Assembly: GCA_964035545.1 (NCBI GenBank)
Contig: OZ037766.1
Coordinates: 22,122,767-22,186,766 of the forward strand
Direction: 5' to 3'
DNA length: 64,000 bases
Origin: Bugula neritina
Lineage: Eukaryota > Bryozoa > Gymnolaemata > Cheilostomatida > Bugulidae
A program made the position numbers and the translations under genes. The notes beneath the pieces are model-generated. The model did no database searches, had not been told where the DNA came from, and worked only from the letters and a program-made list of their open reading frames with translations. Position 1 is the first letter of the stretch, and every line of letters starts with the position of its first letter. Shown here piece by piece: positions 1 through 11,311 of this stretch.

Positions 1-114
1 AAATTATATTACATTACATAATTTCACACAAGCAAATCATCTGTCAGAATAAAAATGCCTTATTATATATAAAAACATATTTTAAAAACAAAACATTGAT
101 GTATAGGCTACAAC

Positions 115-3100
115 TTATGTAACATTCAGCATTCTCAGACTTTTGTAAGCTGTGAAGGGCTTTTTACACTGGGATTGAGTTTCGAATATTTCAACTGCTT
201 TTTTATAATATGCAATAGCTTTCTGTAGATGAAAAAAAGCACTTCCAAACCTCTGCTCCAATAAAATTTCATGAAATCTCCCAAAGCACTGCAGACCTAA
301 GAGCTCATCGTTAGGAGTGTTAGCAAAAGATAGAGCTGTTTCAAATGTTGTGATGACATCATTCACCTGAAAACTGAGCATGCACTTTATTCTAGCGAGT
401 TTTTGGCCATGAGATTTCCAGCCATTTCCTTTTTTTATTATTTGGTCTAAATGATCATAGACTACCTCCAAATCTCGCCGGAATTCTTCCAAAATGTAAT
501 AATCATAAAACTCTTCCATTAGAAACATCTGTACTAAGTTCCATTGTTTGTAGCTTCTATCTACCAATAAAAAAAACATAAAATAAAACTCTTAGAACAA
601 GGTTGTAATTTAAAATAGAAATTGTATCAATTTATTGCACTATCCTACTGGCTTTCATTATGGCAAAAAATGTTGACAAGTGTGCATAAAAACCCACATA
701 AAACTTAAACAAGTCATCAGGCGTTGCACATTTGAAATGCAATAATATTTACCTTGTATTAAAAATGAGGCTGGCATAAATACATATATAAATATTTTAC
801 ACTAACCTGGCAAGTACCCGTTTCTGTCACAAAAGTACTGATCAATCTGTTTCTTGTATCTTTGATAAATTTTTATTGCTGTCATGGAAAGGAGGGCTCT
901 AGAAATTGTGCTTGAACACATGAAATACCAGTTGTCATTTGATGTCTGACAGGATTCACTCAATTCTCTAGCCTTTTGAAACCAGTGGCACTTTTTATCG
1001 ATCTTTGTTTGATATGCAGCCTCCAGACAAAGTTTTCCAATACGCATCACCAGCTTTTTATCATAATTGTACTTTACACGCCTTTCAATAGCAAAGTTTA
1101 AACATGATTCAATACTAGTGTCGAATGTATCACCAAAAATATGTGTGCATTTTCCCAACTTCTCAATTTCAACTAGGAGTATATCATTTGCCGTACTTTT
1201 TAGTTTAGAACTCTGCAGTTCAGCCAGCCAGATCAACATTTCACCTTGATATAAATCTACATCACCTTTTGCCAACACTTTTAAGTGCCGAGTTACACGC
1301 CTGATTGTTTCCTCAACATAATCCATTGGAATCGATCGTAAATTTGCATGTTTAAGAGTACGAACTAATATTTTGACATAAAAATAACTGCAGTATTCAT
1401 TCATTAGTACACCATCATCACACTTTTTGCAATCATCTAGACACTGTTCAAATATCTCAGAGCTGTGCTGTCTAGCTGCATCTGTCTGTAACGATTCCGA
1501 ATACCAGTATGCAAAATCAATTTTTGCAGTCAATTTCACTTTTCCATTTGTTTCAGATAAGCGTTCTAGCAGTTGTAAAGCGACTAATTCCGCTTCTTTA
1601 TAATCCGGAATTTGTATTTTAAGCAAGTAAACACCCATGTTGCACAGAGCATGAACCGAGAGTGGACTTGTATTTAAAGCCTGTCTTATAAGAGCTTCAG
1701 CTTGCTGCAGGTCCCCAACCATTAAGCATTTGGCAGCATCGTAGTTTACGTTTCTCACGTATCCTAGTTCACAGGGCACCCTATTCTTTTCTATCACTCC
1801 ATACATTTGCTGTAAGCGTTCATTAGTAAGTTGTATGTTGAATAAGCTATGCTCATACTTTGTGAATACATGGAGTAAATTCTGATCACATATCCACTTA
1901 TGATCTACAATAAATATAGCGCATGTACGATATATATATAGGCCTAATGTAAAAATTTAAGTTATATACTCTTGAAAGTAACTTTTTATAGCGACCACTA
2001 AAACAGATATTTCTACAAAGAGTTGAACACTTTTACTAGAAGAATTTTTGATACAGAATAATATACTGAGGCAAGGCATGGGTTATTACTAGACAATAAA
2101 AGTAGTTCAAAAGCAATTGAGCTTTTTTGTATATAATAATGAAGTACTTACATTTTAAAGTATCCAAAACTGCTTGGTGAGGAAAGCCAACACCAGTAAC
2201 TGTTTCCCCTCTCTTATTTTTGGACAGAAAAAGGGGAAGGCGATTTTTTCGGCACACAGACTTGAGAATGAGGTGGAGAGCAGCTGGTCTATTATATACA
2301 GCACACGTATGCATAGTTGTGTCTCCTTCAACAGAGACCTCTAACAAACATTTCAAAAGTTCAGACTCGGTGAGTAAAGTGATGAAATACTCCAAAACAT
2401 TAAGACTGTTGGACTTGCAAGCTTCTTGAATTAAATTCCGACCATTAGCATTGTTTTTAATAAAGTCAACCGCAAAGGGTTTCATAGAATGTTCATAGAT
2501 AAATTGCACCATCATGAGGTCATCAGCTACTACAGCCTTATATGCAGCTGTCCCTGGATTTATATCTGTGGAAGAAAGCCTTAAATATTTACCAAGTAAT
2601 GAGAACTCAGAGGTATAATCAACAGCAGATTTTTTGTTTCTGTCAGTAAGATTTAAAAGATCCTCTCGTCTTTCTTCAGCAGCATCAAGCAGTAAAATAA
2701 CAGCTTTGACACTTCTCTCGGCTACAGCAATGTGTAGTGCTGTTGCTCCTTGTTTCTGTGTACAGCAGCTAAGTATGTTCCATTTAACATCTGTAGGAAA
2801 TTTATTCATTAAAGTTTTCATGGTGGAAACTGAGTCGTTTATGGCCGCACTTTGGAGCAAAGTCCATCCTCGCTTATCTTTAGATCTAACATTAGCCATT
2901 GTAACTTGCTCTTCCAATGTTAGAGAAGAAAATGCTGAATCGATGACATCACTGTCATCTTTATATGCAGCCCAATGGAGTGAGGTCCATCCAAGTTGGT
3001 CTACTTTCTGAATGAAATCCAAGCGTTGCTCTTTTGGGATCATGTTCATCACAAAAGAAACCACTTCAGCGCTAGTTTCAACATGGCTGAACTGAAGCGA

Positions 3101-5252
3101 TGTCCAGCCTGCATCCAGATTTCTCATTTTATTTAGAAAAGCAGGAGTAAAAGGCTTGCCACTCTGATTGCTTGTAGGCAACGAAAATGGAAATTTTCTT
3201 AAAAAATCCATGGGCAGTTCAACTTCAGCCGTTTCATTTTCAGCTTGAGAGATTGAAATCTCATCCAAAGAACTTACTTCCAATCTTTCGACAGTATTTG
3301 AAAAGTCATTCCTTGTTTTACTTTCATTCATGAGAGTAAAGTTGACAATGCTATCTTTTTGGTAAATAGAAAACAAGTTACTTTTAATCACTGGCATTCC
3401 CATCACATGATTTACCTGAGAAATGAATGGAGCCGTTACATTGTTTTCTGACAATAAAAGTCCAGGAGTAACCTTTAGGGTAAAGCATACCATCAAAGCA
3501 GGAGTGTTGCCGGAATATGTTGGATAGTCTTGTATAGTAAAGCCTTTCCCTTTCAAAGACCATAAGTACTGCTCTAATTCTTGAACATCGTTATCGTTTA
3601 TCAGCTTCTGGACATGAGGAGCATCTGAGTTGTTAACCACTTGTATTGCCAGACCTATTAAAGTTGTAATTGTAGCAAAGTTTACACATATTTATATGGC
3701 AAGTTATTTTGTAAGTATATCTGAAGCTATTTATACAGCCAATATAATATATTGAATGATTTAGTTTATACCATCAAGATGTGAACACAAAGTGAAGCTT
3801 TTAAGGTATTGAGAAAAGATAAATGCATAGAGAAGAAACTAACAAAATTGAATAAAAACAATGGATCCACTCAAGAAATAGTGTTACATTTTAAATGTTC
3901 ATTTTATTTCATATAGTTGGCAGATTGCACTTATAGAACTATTTGTTGCACTGCTGCAAATGAAATGCCATTGTAAAGCTGTACCATGTATTTATAAAGC
4001 TATGGCAGACTACCCAACAGTTAACAATAGCTTGAAAGGCAAAGCAGTAAAAAGGCTGTAAAATCCTGAGACCAATAGAAGTATGATAGCAGTAGTAACA
4101 GTACAAAAACAGCATTGTACAAAAAAACGAAATAGCAGCAGTAAGCAAGAGTGTAGCATACCTAATGGTATTATTGTAGCTGGTAGGGCTGGCTGGAACT
4201 AATTATTTATAAGTAGTTATAAGCAGTAATAACCACCAACAGCCATAGAAGTTGTTGCGCGAGCATGAGGCTTTGAGATAATATGTAATTAGATTAACAA
4301 CTCCTTGATTAGGTAGTACTTTAAATGTTCAAGTTTGTTTTCCTACACAAATTGATACGCGGTAGTTTGCAGCAAAACATAAGTAAAATTCACTAGTTTC
4401 ATTACACTAACAATTAACACATATTGACAGTGATGCTAAATATCAGTATATGTATCAATTACGCATTCTATTTTTACTAATCATGTTTAAACTAAACATA
4501 TAACGATTCGATAGCAACATTAAAATATGCTCCCAATATAGCTATAATATAGCTGCTTATGAAAACTTCACAATAAATTTGGAAAAAAAATCTTTAAAAA
4601 TCGCAGCTTATGGTAGAGAGAACTAACTGCTTACATTTCAAAAAGTAAATTGGAAAGTACTTATATACCAAAGTATTAAAATTTCATTTATATTAAAACT
4701 TCCAAATACATATAATATTTATATCTACCAATTTCTTTTAATTATATTAACATATTTTAAAAATGTATAATTTCTGTAAGTTGATTCAAGTCAATTGATT
4801 TGAATAAAGCTTAATTTGACTCTTTGTCTGAGCCACAACTTGACTTGGGTAATTAGTATTTTACTTGACTTGGGTAATTAGCATTTGACTTGACTTGACA
4901 TGACTTGACTTGATTTGATGTGACCTCAGCTGGCCATAGAAGGATGTTTTATAATTATTAAGCTATACCAGGACATACTTCTTCAAAATATCGACATACA
5001 TGTCTCGATTTAAAAATGTTGACTACAAAGCATTGTACAATAAGCACAATACTGCAGGGCAACACACCTCATGCATGTACACAGTTTATATAATGAACTT
5101 CAATCTGTTCAGTTACTAGCTGCACTCATAATAAGGATAGTGTTGATAAAAATTACTAGCCAAGCATCTGATCAAAATTATAAATACAGTAAGTAAACAT
5201 TATTATCATGCTTACCATGAGTTGATTCATTGTCGGGGTTAGATGCAGCCAT
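115..5252 (-). CDS. Ankyrin-repeat and TPR-like protein, 4 exons, 1027 aa
   Basis: Exons on the minus strand: 5252-5216, 3654-2152, 1904-807, 560-115. Phases match at every junction (1, 1, 1), all borders are GT-AG, and the joined length is 1028 codons including TAA at 117-115. The protein starts MAASNPDNE. Residues about 190-510 carry degenerate ankyrin repeats, for example GWTSLHWAA (about 234), GWTLLQSAA (about 276) and GATALHIAV (about 315). Exon 3 starts near residue 514 and encodes TPR-like helix pairs, the clearest at about 569-625 (AAKCLMVGDLQQAEALIRQA, then LCNMGVYLLK). The last exon keeps the TPR look (AIAYYKKAVEIF). No signal peptide, membrane segment or enzyme motif is visible, so a cytosolic scaffold or recognition role is inferred only. 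The TPR half loosely recalls IFIT-like helical proteins, but I would not name it so. The joins are well supported; the function is unknown. Confidence 0.8.
3655..5215 (-). other. Intron 1 of the ankyrin-TPR gene
   Basis: AT-rich intron between the 37-nt first coding exon and the ankyrin exon. It contains a short tandem region at about 4837-4922 built on TTGACTTGGGTAATTAG and TTGAC units. I see no other exon with a fitting phase. Confidence 0.6.
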
Positions 5253-6334
5253 TTCTAAAGAAAAAATGTTCAACTTAAATTACATGCTTGAAACAGCAAA
5301 AATATACCAATATATCATTTTTGAAGTTTCATAGCACTGATGTTTTAATGCTGTGGTAGAATCCAAGACCACTTTCAATAAAATATCTGCAATTATACAC
5401 AATTTAGCACAACCTAGTCAAAAGTAGGTCTGTAAACTCAATGCCATACACCCAATTTAATAATACAAATGCGTGATTGAAAGATAAGATAACATTTTAT
5501 GACCAAGTACACTCATTATAGGAATTTTGAAACTTTTTTATATAGCTGTAAACCTAGCCATGCTTCTCCCTAACTACAAAAAAGTTGGATCTTTTAGAAG
5601 GTAGGTGACACTCCCAGGTGCATAACACCTTAATATAACAATTATAAATAAGATAAATAAATAAATACTTTCTATAAAAAGCATTAAGCTTTAACAATAT
5701 GCTGCTAATTTTATTTTAGATAGACTGAGTAGATCTCTTTAAGAACTTTGAACTTGGCAATAAAACCATTTCGGTTAATTAGGGGTACTCTTTGTTCATG
5801 AGAGCTAATATACAGCTAGTTACACAGCAACTATCCCATATGCTTATGATAAATCTACTGAAATATTATCTCTCTAGAGTCTAGAGTCTAGACTCTAGAC
5901 AATACATTAATATGAAACTGGATAATATTGGAGTTGTATTGCCATGCAATTACTAATCGTGAGCTTTGAACGGTAGGTGAATGGGAAATTACTTTTAACA
6001 GTCTTTCACTATCACTATGTATAATGTACTAATACTGCTCCAGAGCAAATTAAGAGTTTAATTTAGAAGTAATCCCTCCTGAAATTTTTTCCACAATCAT
6101 AAATATCAAGTATTTTAAAAACCTTCAACTATTGTGGTTTTGTTTCCCACTTGAGCTCTCAAACCAGTAATCAGAATCACAACTTCAATAGTTTGTAATA
6201 TCAAAATTTAATCTGCTTCCATCCAGAGTCTAGAAAAATATTTTGTTATAAAAATTAAAAGATGTTTACACAGTAAACCCCCATTAGTAGAATCCCAAAA
6301 ACTACAGCATTTTGATTCACAGCCCTCTTTGTAT
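5253..6334. other. Upstream interval of the ankyrin-TPR gene
   Basis: About 1.1 kb of AT-rich DNA between the start codon of the minus-strand ankyrin-TPR gene and the retrotransposon. It presumably holds that gene's promoter, but no clear core elements stand out. A perfect palindrome lies at about 5878-5900. No coding potential was seen. Confidence 0.5.
5873..5901. repeat. TCTAGA-based palindrome
   Basis: The stretch around 5873-5901 alternates TCTAGAG and CTAGACTCTAGAC and contains the perfect inverted repeat CTAGAGTCTAGACTCTAG. It could form a small hairpin or cruciform. No flanking mobile element explains it. Confidence 0.6.
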
Positions 6335-6681
6335 TGTAATGGGATTACGTAGTAAAATAATGGGGTCGTCCCCTCTTGTATGGGAATACTTATAACTATG
6401 TTCTACTATCCAATCAGAGGGACCGGAAGGCAAGGTTCCGGTCAAGTGACTGTCCGCGGGTTAGCCAGCAGAAACCATGTGTTGTTGAGAGCAAGGACTC
6501 GTAGTAGTAACATGTGTTTGTAATTGATGAGTGTTGTATAATAGTTTGATGTGGTGTTATAATTATGTTTATCGAATTAAATAAAGGTTATCGTACGCAA
6601 GCCAGACTAGTGATTGCTAGTTAAATTGACACTAAATACGCATACAATCCACGCTTAATAATTGTGCTAAAACTCACAACA
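6335..6681 (+). repeat. 5' long terminal repeat
   Basis: 347 bp, TG...CA ended. It matches the 3' LTR except at 6355 (A here, T at 11332). It carries AATAAA at 6580-6585, near the expected R-region poly(A) signal. A CCAATCAGAGG stretch near 6410 looks like a CCAAT-type promoter element. Confidence 0.93.
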
Positions 6682-6682
6682 G

Positions 6683-6700
6683 TGGTGGCAGCGGTGGGAT
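6683..6700 (+). other. Primer binding site, tRNA-Leu type
   Basis: TGGTGGCAGCGGTGGGAT begins two bases after the 5' LTR end. It is complementary to the 3' end of a metazoan tRNA-Leu of the AAG type (acceptor arm plus CCA), as I recall that tRNA's sequence. This is the expected site for minus-strand priming. Confidence 0.75.
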
Positions 6701-6716
6701 CTTTGCGTATATCAAG

Positions 6717-7601
6717 ATGACAGAAAGAGGCACAGAGCTACCCATTCGGAGGAATGAAGGTGAGGAAGATAACGTTGCTATACCTATGGAACCAGAAGTG
6801 AGAGTACATAGGGAATGTTATGAAGAGAAGTACCGGCTGAGGGTGCCCACCTTCTCAGGTGAGGAGCCGGTGGAGCAATTCGTTCAGGAATTCCGAGATG
6901 TAATGGAGGTAGCACAGTGGCCGCCCAGAATAGCATTGCTCAGGCTCAGGATGGCGCTGTCAGACAAAGCCAAGCCATACGGAGTGGGACCGGACATCAA
7001 CGGGATCCTTGCTTCCCTGCGGGCCCGTTTTGGTATCTCCGCTGTAGATGCGCGGGCCCGTCTCCAAAGACTGCGGCGTGATCCTCACACGCCGCTACAA
7101 GAGCACGCTACCACGGTAATGAGACTGGCGCAGATCGCGTTCCGCGATCTGCCTCAAGTAAACCGTGAGAGGTACACTTATGATGCCTTCGTGCAATCCA
7201 TCAACGACTTGGGACTCCATCACCAACTCCTGGCGAGGGGAGTCACCACGGTCGAAGGTGCGCTCGCAGAAGGGGAAGCTTACCTTCTGGCGAGTCAACT
7301 GCACCGGAATCGTGTGACTTCTCGTCAGGTGGACATGGAGCCCTTCGCTGCTCCTACCGCTTCCAACGCGGAAACCCCAGCGGTGGCCAAGGTGACGCAG
7401 ATGACGGTGGCATTGAAGGTCGCGCAAATGACCAACATGCTAGCCGAACTGGTCTCCGCCTTGGCCCCTCTCAGCCAGCTAGACATTACCCGTGAGCTTG
7501 ACGGGCCACCGGTACAGTCGCCTGGTAGAGGACACCCCTCCTGCTAGGAATGCGGAAGACCAGGACACTTCCAGAAACACTGTCCCCGACTTCAACCAGG
7601 G
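6717..7601 (+). pseudogene. gag: gag, interrupted in its zinc knuckle
   Basis: The reading frame starts at ATG 6717, 16 nt after the PBS, and runs 276 codons to TAG at 7545-7547. The central part (about residues 45-190) looks like a Ty3/gypsy retrotransposon gag capsid domain, with the typical stretch PPRIALLRLRMALSDKAKPY. The TAG falls inside a CCHC zinc knuckle: its first Cys is the residue just before the stop, and the other Cys, His and Cys follow in the same frame (CGRPGHFQKHC), ending at TAA 7599-7601. The capsid part could still be made. The nucleic-acid binding knuckle would be lost unless the amber codon is read through. A frame overlapping the end of gag leads into the protease ORF. 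Confidence 0.85.
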
Positions 7602-8482
7602 TAAAACTACGACGGCCCGCGGATGCTCCCACATCTGGCGGGCCGCCGATAAAACCCCAAGGGAGGACACTGTGGCGTCCGCCACGCCGGACACCCGTCC
7701 GGGACCTCGCGGAACGGCCACCAGGACGGCAAGCAGGCTGTACAAGCCGCTCGCCGCCGGTGTTCTCAATGCCACCCCGCAACAGGTTCGACAAACGACG
7801 GACCGCAGAGTCTGCGAGGGGAAAGGCCCAAGCGCCGCAAGGCGTGGCGCCACCGCCTCGACAGCTGGTCCCCAGTCGTCGTCAGAAACCTAACTCCTCC
7901 ACCATGGCGAGGGAGATGAGGTCACCCAAGATACCACTACACCCCCACGAGAGCAGCCTGTTTCTACCAGGACAGATAGCCGGCAAGCCTGTCAAATTCC
8001 TGTTAGGCACGGGCTGCACCACCAACCTCCTGGGTCGTCGATTCTTCGACACACTCAGCGCTCAGATCCGAAGCAGGTTGGGGCCGTACGAAGGCGATCA
8101 TGGCACCCTGGCAGACGGGTCGTGCATCCCCTTCTACGGTATCATTGAACTCCCTGGGAGCGTCTGTGACCAGACCATCCAGGAGAGGTTCATCGTCGGA
8201 CAGCTCCAAGAGGACGCCATCCTTGGGATGCCATTCTTACAACGATACGGATGTCGCATCGATTTTGTTAAATCTGCGATGTTTATGGGCGGCCGGGAGC
8301 TCGCCTGTGTCGATAAGTTTGGCCATCCTCTAACGGGAGAAGAGCCGATAGTACGTACCTGTACTATGCCCGGCCACTCCCGGGGCGCCGTCCACCGCCA
8401 GGTAGACGATGGCCGCACCTCCAGGACGGGAGTTGTAGAGAGCGCGCACCCGAGCGTCCCACCTGCCCGCAGCTCTAACTAG
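7550..8482 (+). pseudogene. Retrotransposon aspartic protease region, catalytic Asp lost
   Basis: 310-codon open frame overlapping the end of gag in another frame, so expression would need frameshifting. The first ~115 residues are basic and proline-rich without a domain. The rest is a retropepsin-like domain: the active-site loop reads LLGTGCTTN, and a second conserved motif reads AILGMPFLQRYGC. In this family the active-site triplet is Asp-Thr/Ser-Gly. Here the first residue is Gly (GGC), so the enzyme should be inactive. The frame ends at TAG 8480-8482 where reverse transcriptase would normally follow, and it does not. Confidence 0.8.
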
Positions 8483-8800
8483 CTGACACGGAGAGGAAAG
8501 ACTTCGGTGCCATGCCTCCACTCCCCCTCGGAGACGGTGAACCTACCACCCACCTCTCCACCGAGCTGTACTCCTTCTGTTCAAGAAGGTAACAGCAGGC
8601 CATCGCGGGAAACCGCGATGGGAAGTCCTCTAGAGAGCCCGTCTCTAGGGCGGAGGACTGCCTCACCCCACGCCCCGCACAGCCCGGGGACTCGTGGGGG
8701 AGAATGAGACGGTTGTGTAGATAACGAGAAGCGCCAAGAGACGGCCACTTTACTACACAAAACCGAGACTGCACCTCACCTTGGGGACCCTGACAGGCCC
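8483..8800 (+). other. Retrotransposon internal segment with no recognisable domain
   Basis: GC-rich sequence between the protease stop and the integrase fragment. I searched all frames for reverse transcriptase (the YxDD motif) and RNase H signatures and saw none. Frames are short and broken. A full element would carry over 2 kb of polymerase sequence here, so this looks like a deletion scar plus degenerate sequence. Confidence 0.6.
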
Positions 8801-8806
8801 TCAGAG

Positions 8807-9973
8807 GTGGCACAGGACCTCCACGCCGAACCCGTCTCAACCGATGGCGTCAAGGAGCTACGACACCTTCAGGAACATCTTCCGGGGGTGGTAGCTGACG
8901 TCTATCGAACAAAACGGGAAGGGCGACGACCCAGTGACAAACAACGGAAGCAGGGCTGCGCCGAGTGGCAGCTGTACTGCCGACGTTGAAACGCACTGCG
9001 GATCGGGCCGGATGGTCTATTGACCATATCTTTGGCCGCTAACCACAACCAGCCAGACCAGGAGAGGACCCTCTGTCCTGCCGCCATCCGCCGGGAGTTG
9101 ATAGAAGAGGTACACCAACAGGCTCACGGGGGAGCCCAACAGGTGCTCACCGAACTACAACTCTGGTGGTATTGGCCTAACATGGAGCGTGAAGTACGGC
9201 GCAGAGTTAGGCAGTGCGGAGTCTGCCGGGTCAATAAGCACGGCCGCCCTCCTGACGAGGTGGGGCGGCGAAGGCAAAGTGCAAAAGGGCCCGGGCAGAC
9301 GGAGACTGCTGACCTGGTCGACAAACCGCCCAGGATGCAACCCAAAGCGGTGGCGAGGCAGGAAAAGCCACACCCGTTCAGGGAAGTGCGCTCACCGCCT
9401 TCAGCGTGCAAGCTGCCGCCACCACTTCCTAGGTCAGAAACCGACCTGGAAGTGCAAAACCCCCCCACGGGAGGGGCTCCGTACGGAGATGCTGGGGAAG
9501 CTCCATTTGTCACAAACTGGCTGGAAGCACCACCCGTGAGACGTGACCGTCCACGGGTGAGTAAACCGCCTTGGCTGAGGACGACACTTCCCCAGGCTCT
9601 GTATGGAGATGCTAGGAAAGCTCCATTTGTCACAGACTGGCTGGAGGCACCACCCGTGAGACGTGACCGTCCACGGGTGAGTAAACTGCCTTGGTTGGTG
9701 ACGACATCTCAAAAACGGTGTTCTAGGCAAACCCCCGCGTACCTCAAAGACTTACTACGTGCCGTTCAGGGCGCGGTCAAACGTCCCACGAGGTACCGTA
9801 CGGGGAAGATGGCAAAACGTGGGAGTTGTGAACACCACGAGAATATCAACTTTTGCTTCGGCGGAATCTCAAACGAGATTCATACGCCGGAGGTAATAAG
9901 TCCTAGCCACGTTTCACAACCACGCTGCTCGCTCTTTTATCACATTGATACAGCTCTGAGTAGACGTACGTAG
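8807..9973 (+). pseudogene. Integrase N-terminal zinc-binding fragment plus proline-rich tail
   Basis: One reading frame carries 8807-8989 and, after an in-frame TGA at 8987-8989, 9020-9973. The second part holds the H2C2 zinc domain of retroelement integrases: His at codons 32 and 36 (VHQQAHGG, from 9113) and Cys at codons 66 and 69 (CGVC), with the usual WWYWPNME stretch between. The DDE catalytic core that should follow is absent. Instead the frame runs through about 240 residues rich in Pro, Arg and Lys, including a 40-residue direct duplication. The fragment could bind zinc but cannot catalyse strand transfer. Confidence 0.78.
9476..9706 (+). repeat. 120-bp tandem duplication in the retrotransposon
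   Basis: Two direct copies start at 9476 and 9596 with an exact 120-bp period (40 codons, frame kept). Each copy encodes a segment with the motifs APFVT and WLEAPPVRRDRPRVSK. The copies differ at roughly ten positions, so the duplication is older than the LTR pair of this insertion and was probably inherited from the source element. Confidence 0.85.
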
Positions 9974-10002
9974 AAATCATAAACATACCACTCTCGTTCA
10001 CA

Positions 10003-11030
10003 ATGGCTTGCCAAGAATCGAGAGGTGAGTTAGTTATGTTTTTGGTACGAGGACTAAACTGTAATAATCAGCTTAACTGTAACAGAATAAGCTGGAGACT
10101 CGGTAATGATTTTTAGTGGGGGGAACTCACATTGACTCTAAGACTGAACAGTTTGTCACAGCGGTGTGTGTTTTCGATCAACTATTCATTAGCTGAGTCT
10201 TACGAGTATCTAATTGAGTTAAGTACCCACCAGGCTGTATACGCCGGCTGTACTCAGTGTACCCTCTTACACTGTTATACTCTTGCAGATCACACTCGGT
10301 CGACCAACTCCGGGTCACAAGATCTACCCCCCTCTCCTCCTTGGATAACGGACCGGAAACGGACAACAGACTGCCCGTGGCACTGCGTCGAAGACATAAA
10401 TGGGTGTCACGACGGACGGAGCGACAAATTGAAGAAGCCTGGGGACCAAGTGGCTCACAACGAACCTGCCACGTGTGTTATGAGGAGCTTCCCTCACACC
10501 AAGGACTACGGCTGCATGTGAATGCACACTTCCTACTACGCTTCTGTCCGTGCGGATTTCACGACGTATACCCATACCTCGTCGTGGCACATATGATGGA
10601 CTGTTTCGCAGGCGAAGGCTATGTAGTGGATGCGGACAATTACGACCAGTATCTAGAAGCCCTCAGATCAGTGGTTAAGAAGGCTTTGACCTGGGCCGCA
10701 TTATCCTCCGGGTTTTATACACTGCTAACAGCCGCCCGTCAGAAATCTCCTATGGTAAAAACGGTCGCTGCAATCATACCCCGGCCAGACAACACCCCCA
10801 TGGAAGCATCAGATTCCCCAGAAGAAGCGACGCCAACTCCAACCAGGCCTAACCGACTAGCAACCGTCGAGGAAAGACTCCTACGACTGCAGGATGAATT
10901 TACTCAATTGGCCCCCGACTTACTCAGCACTACAATGGGCCTTAGTGAACTGGAGGGCTCAGTGGGACGCCTTAAGCGTAGACTACGTGCACGGCAAGCA
11001 CGACACCGGATCCAGTCCCTGCAAAACTAG
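10003..11030 (+). CDS. Retrotransposon third ORF with C2H2 zinc finger, probably spliced
   Basis: An open frame ending at TAG 11028-11030 encodes about 260 residues. It contains a classical C2H2 finger (CHVCYEELPSHQGLRLHVNAH, about 10470-10532), then CPCG, then an acidic/proline linker (about 10790-10850) and a Leu/Arg-rich amphipathic C-terminus that could form a coiled coil. The frame has no ATG before 10591, which would be after the finger. A short leader ATG at 10003 followed by a donor GTGAGT at 10025, joined to an acceptor CACCAG ending at 10233, gives a phase-1 splice that opens exactly this frame. This suggests a subgenomic spliced mRNA. The role is unknown; DNA or RNA binding is inferred from the finger. 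Another acceptor at about 10287 leads to a different, shorter frame. Confidence 0.6.
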
Positions 11031-11300
11031 GAGCTGGAAGTTGACAATTCCACCCCGCATATCCTCGGGGTACTACATTGTGATCGTGTAAATGCTTGAT
11101 CTGCTAACAACCGACCTGTGTGACGATCCAGGTCTCTCTTTCTGTAGCTGGCCAGCTGTGTGTTGGCCGTCTGTCTATCTTACTTATATATATGTCGTAC
11201 GTTTGATATTTCTCTTCTTTTTCTTTGTGGATTTTCCTTACTTATGTCATTTTTGCATTATTATACTATTTTGTTTTATCAGAAAGTGGGGCTTTCTGCT

Positions 11301-11311
11301 GGTGGGGGCGG
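11301..11311 (+). other. Polypurine tract (weak)
   Basis: GGTGGGGGCGG directly precedes the 3' LTR, where plus-strand priming is expected. It is purine-rich but interrupted by T and C, so the call rests mainly on position. Confidence 0.45.

Noticed and set aside
7095-9730. Minus-strand ORFs across the retrotransposon
   Set aside because: They are shadows of the GC-rich gag, protease and integrase frames on the plus strand, with no domain of their own.
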